Positions 52,412 through 56,439 of a stretch of DNA of 56,439 nt are shown piece after piece. The notes under the pieces were generated by a model that did not search any database, was not told the DNA's origin, and saw only the letters and a program-made list of their open reading frames with translations. Both the position numbers and the translations under genes were made by a program. This DNA comes from Carboxydothermus islandicus (GTDB taxonomy: Bacteria > Bacillota > Z-2901 > Carboxydothermales > Carboxydothermaceae): contig NZ_BDJL01000142.1 in NCBI RefSeq assembly GCF_001950325.1, forward strand, positions 1 through 56,439, read 5' to 3'. How positions within the stretch are numbered: the stretch's first letter is position 1; every line of letters starts with the position of its first letter.

Positions 52412-52804
52412 CTACACAAAAGAATATTTCCAGGGAAATTTTTCTACAAGGTATTTATTAAGTACCCTTTTAAACTCCTCAACATCAAAAGGTTTGGCAA
52501 TAACCTCAAAAATTTTTTCCTTATCAATCCTTTCCAACACTTCGGGAGCCGTATAAGCAGTCATTACAATAAAGTCCGTTTGCGGAAGAAAAGACTGAAT
52601 TTCAGCTATAGCTTCATCACCGCTTTTATAGGGCATGCGCATATCCATAATAATTAAACCCGGGCGAATATTTAAAGCTTTTTCCACCGCTTCCTGGCCG
52701 TTTTTTGCTTCATGTACCCCAAAGCCCATCTGCTCCAAAATAATTTTTAAAAGCATTCTAATCCCCGGCTGGTCATCGGCAATCAAAACCTGCATAATAT
52801 CCAT
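52412..52804 (-). CDS. Stand-alone response regulator receiver (Spo0F-like)
   Basis: 130 aa, a single CheY/Spo0F receiver domain with no output domain. The acidic pair is in LIADDQPGIR, the phospho-acceptor Asp in LIIMDMRMPYKSG (about residue 56), Thr in VMTAYT and Lys in VIAKPFDVEEF. The ATG at 52804 has GGGGGG seven bases upstream. No kinase gene is adjacent. Spo0F of the sporulation phosphorelay is the closest functional candidate. It is not certain. Confidence 0.85.
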   Translation of the reverse strand: MDIMQVLIADDQPGIRMLLKIILEQMGFGVHEAKNGQEAVEKALNIRPGLIIMDMRMPYKSGDEAIAEIQSFLPQTDFIVMTAYTAPEVLERIDKEKIFEVIAKPFDVEEFKRVLNKYLVEKFPWKYSFV

Positions 52805-52905
52805 GGGTTTTCCCCCCATCCCCACTTATTACCATATACTTTTTTCGTCAAAGATAAAAAAAATCCTTTTCCTTCTGGCAAAAAACTTGTCGTTTTCTTT
52901 CTACC

Positions 52906-54036
52906 TTATCCGACGATTTTTTCTCCCTTAAAAAATACCATCGATATTTTTCCCAGAGAAAAAAGCGGCTTTTCCGTCACGATTAAATTGGCCCACAAAT
53001 TCGGTTGTACATCGCCCACCATGGAATTTATCTTTAAAATTTCGGCAGGATTTTTGGTAAATAACGGCAAAATTTCTTTCTCCGTCAGTCCGTAATTTTG
53101 TAAAAGAAAGCCCAGCAAACGCAGGTATTTTAAAGGAATAACCGGATGGTCGGTCATTATTGCCGTTTTTATTCCAGCTTTTATCAGGTTCACCGGAGTT
53201 TCCCAGCCAAGCTCCCTTAATTCGTATTTGGAGCGACCGGTTAGGGTAGGCCCTACCACCACCGGCACCCGGGCTTCTTTAAGCTCCTCAATAATTAAAT
53301 GACCTTCGGTACAGTGTTCAATCACCAAGTCTACTTCCACTTCCCGGGCTATGCGGATGGCCGTCATTATATCGTCCGCCCGGTGAGCATGGGCTCTTAA
53401 AGGAATTTCCCTTTTCAGCACCGGAATAAACGCTTCCTTTTTTAAATCAAACTCTACCTTTTCCCCTTTTTCTTTTTTCCGCAAATACTCCCGGGCATAA
53501 AGCAGGTTTTCCCGAATCAGCATGGCCGTACCCATGCGGGTGGCAGGTAAGCGTTTCTGTCCCGCGTAATTTTTTTTAGGATTTTCCCCAAAGGCAATCT
53601 TCAGCCCGCAGGGCCCAAAAACCATGCGGTCTACGATTTTTCCCCAGGTCGAAAGGCTATAACCGGTTCCCCCCACAGGATTACTGCTCCCCGGCAAAAC
53701 CCCGACGGCTAAAACCCCCTCTTGATAAGCTTCGCGAAAAGCTACATCAAAAGGGTAAATCCCATCAATAGCCCGGGCGTGAGGAGTAACCGGATCATAA
53801 TATTCGTTGATATCTTCCCCTACAAAATCTATTCCTTCTTCCATTAACCCGATATGGGTATGAGCATCAATTAAAGCGGGGTAAACATACTGCCCTTTAA
53901 GGTCTATTACCTCTTCCACATCCGCAAAAACTCCCGCACCAATTTCAACAATTTTTCCCTCATCATCAATTAAAAGGTCGCCTTTAAGCTGTTCACCGGA
54001 AGCAAAAACGATAACCCCATTTTTTAAAACCTTCAT
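52906..54036 (-). CDS. Metal-dependent amidohydrolase (imidazolonepropionase-like)
   Basis: 376 aa. The N-terminal metal site is YPALIDAHTHIGL (about 53-65). Further ligands are likely in RAHAHRADDI (about 212-221), VIEHCTEGH and IMTDHPVIPL (about 290-299). The substrate is unknown; relatives hydrolyse cyclic amides or dipeptides. Its ATG overlaps the upstream amidotransferase gene (ATGA), so the two proteins probably act on related compounds. Confidence 0.85.
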   Translation of the reverse strand: MKVLKNGVIVFASGEQLKGDLLIDDEGKIVEIGAGVFADVEEVIDLKGQYVYPALIDAHTHIGLMEEGIDFVGEDINEYYDPVTPHARAIDGIYPFDVAFREAYQEGVLAVGVLPGSSNPVGGTGYSLSTWGKIVDRMVFGPCGLKIAFGENPKKNYAGQKRLPATRMGTAMLIRENLLYAREYLRKKEKGEKVEFDLKKEAFIPVLKREIPLRAHAHRADDIMTAIRIAREVEVDLVIEHCTEGHLIIEELKEARVPVVVGPTLTGRSKYELRELGWETPVNLIKAGIKTAIMTDHPVIPLKYLRLLGFLLQNYGLTEKEILPLFTKNPAEILKINSMVGDVQPNLWANLIVTEKPLFSLGKISMVFFKGEKIVG

Positions 54037-54698
54037 TGAGCTCCTCCCTCCTTTATAAGCCAGAAAAATAAGTCATCATGATTTTCTAAAAGTTCCGGAT
54101 GCCACTGCACTCCCAAAATTTTCGGTCCACTAATTGCTTCAATAACCCCATCTTCCGCCACCGCTTCAACGCTAAGAACCGTCCCGGCATTTTTTAATGC
54201 CTGGTGGTGAAAGCTATTTACCCGCACCCTTGCGGCGCCAAAAATTTCCCTTAAACGTCCCTTGGGGCTTAAAGTTACCAGGTGGGTTGGCTCTTGGGGA
54301 GGGGCTTTTTGTTCATGGTCTAAAACTCCTTCTTTTTCCGTAAACAGGTCCTGATACATACCGGACCCAAAAGCTACCCCGATTAGCTGCATACCGCGAC
54401 ATATTCCTAAAATCGGCAATGCATGTTTGTAAGCTTCTTGAATAAGATTAATTTCAAATAAGTCTTTTTGCCTGCTATAATTTCGAATACCCGGCCGCGG
54501 TTCTTCACCAAATAAATCCGGAGCGATATCCCCACCTCCGGGAATTAAAACTCCCGTTATTATCTTAAATACCCCGGCTAAATCGTGCTCCGGAAGGATA
54601 AAAAATGGTTCAGCCCCGATTTTTAGTAATTTTTGCACGTAACTCTGGCGGCTTTTGTAGAAACCATCCTCCGGCCAGACTGGGATCCCAATATACAT
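54033..54698 (-). CDS. Class I glutamine-amidotransferase-like hydrolase (PuuD type)
   Basis: 221 aa. IPGGGDIAPDLFGEEPR is the gamma-glutamyl-GABA hydrolase hallmark. The nucleophile is Cys in LGICRGMQLIGV (about residue 99), and the His-Glu pair is in VQWHPELLEN. Relatives cleave gamma-glutamyl amides in polyamine breakdown; the substrate here is not determined. ATG behind AAGGAGGGG. It is coupled to the amidohydrolase. Confidence 0.87.
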   Translation of the reverse strand: MYIGIPVWPEDGFYKSRQSYVQKLLKIGAEPFFILPEHDLAGVFKIITGVLIPGGGDIAPDLFGEEPRPGIRNYSRQKDLFEINLIQEAYKHALPILGICRGMQLIGVAFGSGMYQDLFTEKEGVLDHEQKAPPQEPTHLVTLSPKGRLREIFGAARVRVNSFHHQALKNAGTVLSVEAVAEDGVIEAISGPKILGVQWHPELLENHDDLFFWLIKEGGAQ

Positions 54699-54710
54699 GG
54701 AGGCACCCCT

Positions 54711-54741
54711 CCTTAAAAAAATAAAGCCCCGGAAAAAGGCT
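54711..54741 (-). terminator. Possible weak terminator after the toxin gene
   Basis: TAGCC-N9-GGCTTTA on the minus strand followed by a T run. The stem is short. Confidence 0.4.
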
Positions 54742-55090
54742 AAATTTCCACCAGTCCGAGGCTTATTTCCAAGGCTTGATTGACCTTCCGCATTAATTCT
54801 TTATTTAAAGACGAAACTTTTTCTTTAAGACGGCTTTTGTCAATGGTGCGAATCTGCTCTAATAATATTACCGAATCTTTCTCCAACCCGGACTCCTCTG
54901 CCGAAATTTCCACATGGGTTGGAAGCTTGGCTTTGTTAATTTGGGAAGTTATTGCGGCAATAATGGTAGTTGGACTGTACAAATTGCCAATATCGTTTTG
55001 CAAAATTAACACCGGACGGGTACCGCCCTGTTCCGAACCAATTACGGGGCTTAAATTAGCGTAAAAGATATCCCCCCGCCTGATCTCCAT
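54740..55090 (-). CDS. mazF: MazF/EndoA-type endoribonuclease toxin
   Basis: 116 aa of the PemK/MazF family. [28 protein letters not shown]-type N terminus with catalytic Arg (about 25) and Thr (about 50 in AAITSQINK). [30 protein letters not shown] matches Firmicute EndoA closely in layout. It cleaves mRNA when free of antitoxin. The start overlaps the antitoxin stop by one base (TAATG). Confidence 0.93.
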   Translation of the reverse strand: MEIRRGDIFYANLSPVIGSEQGGTRPVLILQNDIGNLYSPTTIIAAITSQINKAKLPTHVEISAEESGLEKDSVILLEQIRTIDKSRLKEKVSSLNKELMRKVNQALEISLGLVEI

Positions 55091-55344
55091 TATTTAACCT
55101 CCATGTAACCATCCGCTTCGTAATAAAAACCTTCTAAAGCTAAATTCAGGTTGATCTTGGCCATTTCCTTATAGCCTTTTATCATCTCTTCCCTTAACAT
55201 TTTACGTTTTTTTTCATCCAAATATAACTTTAAAGCTTGACGGACAACTTCACTTCGACTGATTTTCTCCAGCGCCGCAGTTTTATCAACTTCTTCCAAA
55301 AGATTTGAAGGTACAGCCACCACAACTTTTTTTAATGAAGCCAC
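55090..55344 (-). CDS. Ribbon-helix-helix antitoxin (EndoAI-like)
   Basis: 84 aa. The N-terminal strand [16 protein letters not shown] and helices with [14 protein letters not shown] form a CopG/MetJ-type DNA-binding ribbon-helix-helix. The C-terminal tail (about 50-84) would bind the toxin. GTG start behind AAGGAGG. Typical autorepressor of its own operon with the downstream toxin. Confidence 0.9.
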   Translation of the reverse strand: MASLKKVVVAVPSNLLEEVDKTAALEKISRSEVVRQALKLYLDEKKRKMLREEMIKGYKEMAKINLNLALEGFYYEADGYMEVK

Positions 55345-55415
55345 TTAACAATTCCTCCTTAAAAACGTGATGCCGTCCTTCCTAATTATACACCAAAAAG
55401 CAAGAAAAACAAAGG

Positions 55416-56439
55416 TTACCGCAGCTTTTCTACAAACTGTTTGGGTTCCTGGGATGAAAGGGGAGGAAGTCCTACCTTTTGCCGCTGACGGTCATCAATT
55501 TTCGCCAGCCTGCCGGTTTTTAGAAACATTTCATAACCCGATTTCAAGGAATTAGGATACGCATCCCGCACCATTGCCTGGTGTTTTAACCAGGTAAATA
55601 CCTTTTCCATGCCAAATCTTTGCGGACAGTATTCCAAACAGGTATGGCATTCAACGCATTCCCAGATTTCCGGAGAATTTATAAGTTCTTCAATCTCGCC
55701 GTTTAAAAACCGTTTAATTACCCCCTGGGGCGACATCACTCCCGTGCGAGCCGAAGGGCAATCGTATTCACAGGCACCGCAGGTTAAGCACCGCTTTAGC
55801 ACTTCTTCATTAAAGGGAAGGGGAGTATTAATTATTCCGGCTTTTTGTAAGAGGGGGAATGGGTCAACCCGATGTTCTTTTAAATTTAACTCTTCCGCCT
55901 CAATCCCTAAAGCTAAAGCTAAAAGCTCCATGTAAGTCAATACCGGTAAATTAAGATTATCTCCCTGCCGGGCGTAAAGAGCCTGTTTCTGGTCAAACTG
56001 CATAAAACATGCCGGGCAGGTAACCGATAAAGCATCGGCTCTGAGGTTCGTAAGCTCCTGAATTTTCACCCGGGCCATCCGCCAGCCGTCGTCTAATTTT
56101 CCAGCTAAAGTTAGATTATTGCCACAGCACATTAACTTTGATTGATATTCAACGGTGGTGGCCCCTAATGCTTGTACTAAAGTATCATATTTCCGGGGAT
56201 TTAACGGGTCTTCAAAGGAAGCCGCAGGCGATGGCCGGTTCTGGTGACAGCCGGGATGCACCCCAATTTTTAGACCTCGTAAAGGTTTCTGCACCCGCTG
56301 TTTTATTACCCCCGCCCCTACCTCATCGGCTAAAAACTCAATTAGGTGAAATACTTTTAAACTTCCCGCAAGCTTTAACCCAAATTCCTGAAGCTTCTCA
56401 TTTACCTCAGCTAAAAGCCTGGGATTGCCTTTTAATTTT
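55416..56439 (-). CDS. HdrB-HdrC fusion (heterodisulfide reductase-like), 5' end outside the window
   Basis: 340 codons visible; the frame is open to the right edge, so the true start is outside. The first ~140 visible residues are a CCG (HdrB) domain: HPGCHQNRPS, LMCCGNNLT and TCPACFMQF supply its cysteines. Residues from about 210 are HdrC-like, with two [4Fe-4S] sites CLTCGACEYDCPSA and CVECHTCLEYCP and the W-E-C-V-E-C spacing of HdrC. The HdrB-then-HdrC order is the reverse of HdrD. It probably handles electrons with partners beyond the window. No HdrA is visible here. Confidence 0.85.
   Translation of the reverse strand, partial: KLKGNPRLLAEVNEKLQEFGLKLAGSLKVFHLIEFLADEVGAGVIKQRVQKPLRGLKIGVHPGCHQNRPSPAASFEDPLNPRKYDTLVQALGATTVEYQSKLMCCGNNLTLAGKLDDGWRMARVKIQELTNLRADALSVTCPACFMQFDQKQALYARQGDNLNLPVLTYMELLALALGIEAEELNLKEHRVDPFPLLQKAGIINTPLPFNEEVLKRCLTCGACEYDCPSARTGVMSPQGVIKRFLNGEIEELINSPEIWECVECHTCLEYCPQRFGMEKVFTWLKHQAMVRDAYPNSLKSGYEMFLKTGRLAKIDDRQRQKVGLPPLSSQEPKQFVEKLR

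Noticed and set aside
1-56439. tRNA, rRNA, insertion sequences or prophage
   Set aside because: No tRNA-like cloverleaf, rRNA segment, transposase or integrase was recognised on either strand.

Overview
The window reads as a chromosomal stretch of an anaerobic, thermophilic, acetogen- or carboxydotroph-like Firmicute. It carries a carbon monoxide dehydrogenase with its ferredoxin, a selenocysteine formate dehydrogenase with NuoE/NuoF-like partners, and complete anaerobic (early cobalt) corrin-ring synthesis. It also has AGGAGG-type ribosome binding sites, frequent TTG and GTG starts and low-to-moderate GC. Gene content and order resemble Carboxydothermus hydrogenoformans. That identification is from memory and inference; no search was run.

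Layout. (1) 1-14.4 kb, minus strand: one tightly overlapped cobalamin operon behind a cobalamin riboswitch with a visible terminator/antiterminator pair. It starts with the cobalt ECF transporter (cbiM, cbiN, cbiQ, and cbiO fused to cbiD). It continues with ring-synthesis genes cbiE, T, L, F, G, H, J, X and C, then nucleotide-loop and amidation genes cobU, cobQ, cbiB and cbiA, and ends in a pduX-like threonine kinase cut by the window edge. (2) 14.4-17.6 kb: precorrin-2 dehydrogenase, a small membrane-anchored protein, a nitroreductase and a TrpB2-type enzyme. (3) 17.6-22.8 kb, minus: TPP riboswitch and thiamine operon (thiD2-thiE fusion, thiC, thiM, thiL) with a CapA-like gene at its end. (4) 22.9-33.2 kb, plus: an AMP-forming acyl-CoA synthetase, a CBS-domain sigma-54 activator, a near-perfect sigma-54 promoter, and the operon it should drive. 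That operon holds a second acyl-CoA synthetase, an acyl-CoA dehydrogenase, two thiolase-fold proteins lacking the thiolase catalytic residues, two DUF35 zinc-ribbon/OB proteins, and a small winged-helix-like gene broken by a frameshift at a run of eight T.

(5) 33.2-34.3 kb: two housekeeping genes (GGCT-like, YigZ). (6) 34.5-39.5 kb, minus: a ferredoxin, a CO dehydrogenase, an FAD/NAD oxidoreductase, rubrerythrin and a selenocysteine thioredoxin-fold disulfide oxidoreductase. This looks like a CO-fuelled oxidative-stress module. (7) 39.7-44.7 kb, minus: a three-subunit formate dehydrogenase whose catalytic subunit is read through UGA. (8) 44.7-49.4 kb: heptamer repeats, 5-formyl-THF cyclo-ligase, ACT protein, phenylacetate-CoA ligase, a radical SAM/PDZ/DUF512-like protein and an orphan TIM-barrel protein. 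A dense DnaA-box cluster follows. (9) 49.5-56.4 kb, minus: tsaD-rimI-tsaB-tsaE, a zinc-ribbon mini-protein, a stand-alone receiver, an amidohydrolase/glutamine-amidotransferase pair, a MazEF-type toxin-antitoxin pair and a truncated HdrB-HdrC fusion.

The most unusual region is the sigma-54 cluster at 24.9-33.2 kb. Its two thiolase homologues have lost the catalytic Cys and His residues, each is accompanied by a DUF35 protein, and both synthetases have Gly where acetate-specific enzymes have Trp. Together this suggests an undescribed acyl-CoA (possibly retro-aldol) pathway. Two UGA codons (34723-34725 and 41337-41339) are best read as selenocysteine. The genes around them will be mis-called as truncated if UGA is taken as stop.
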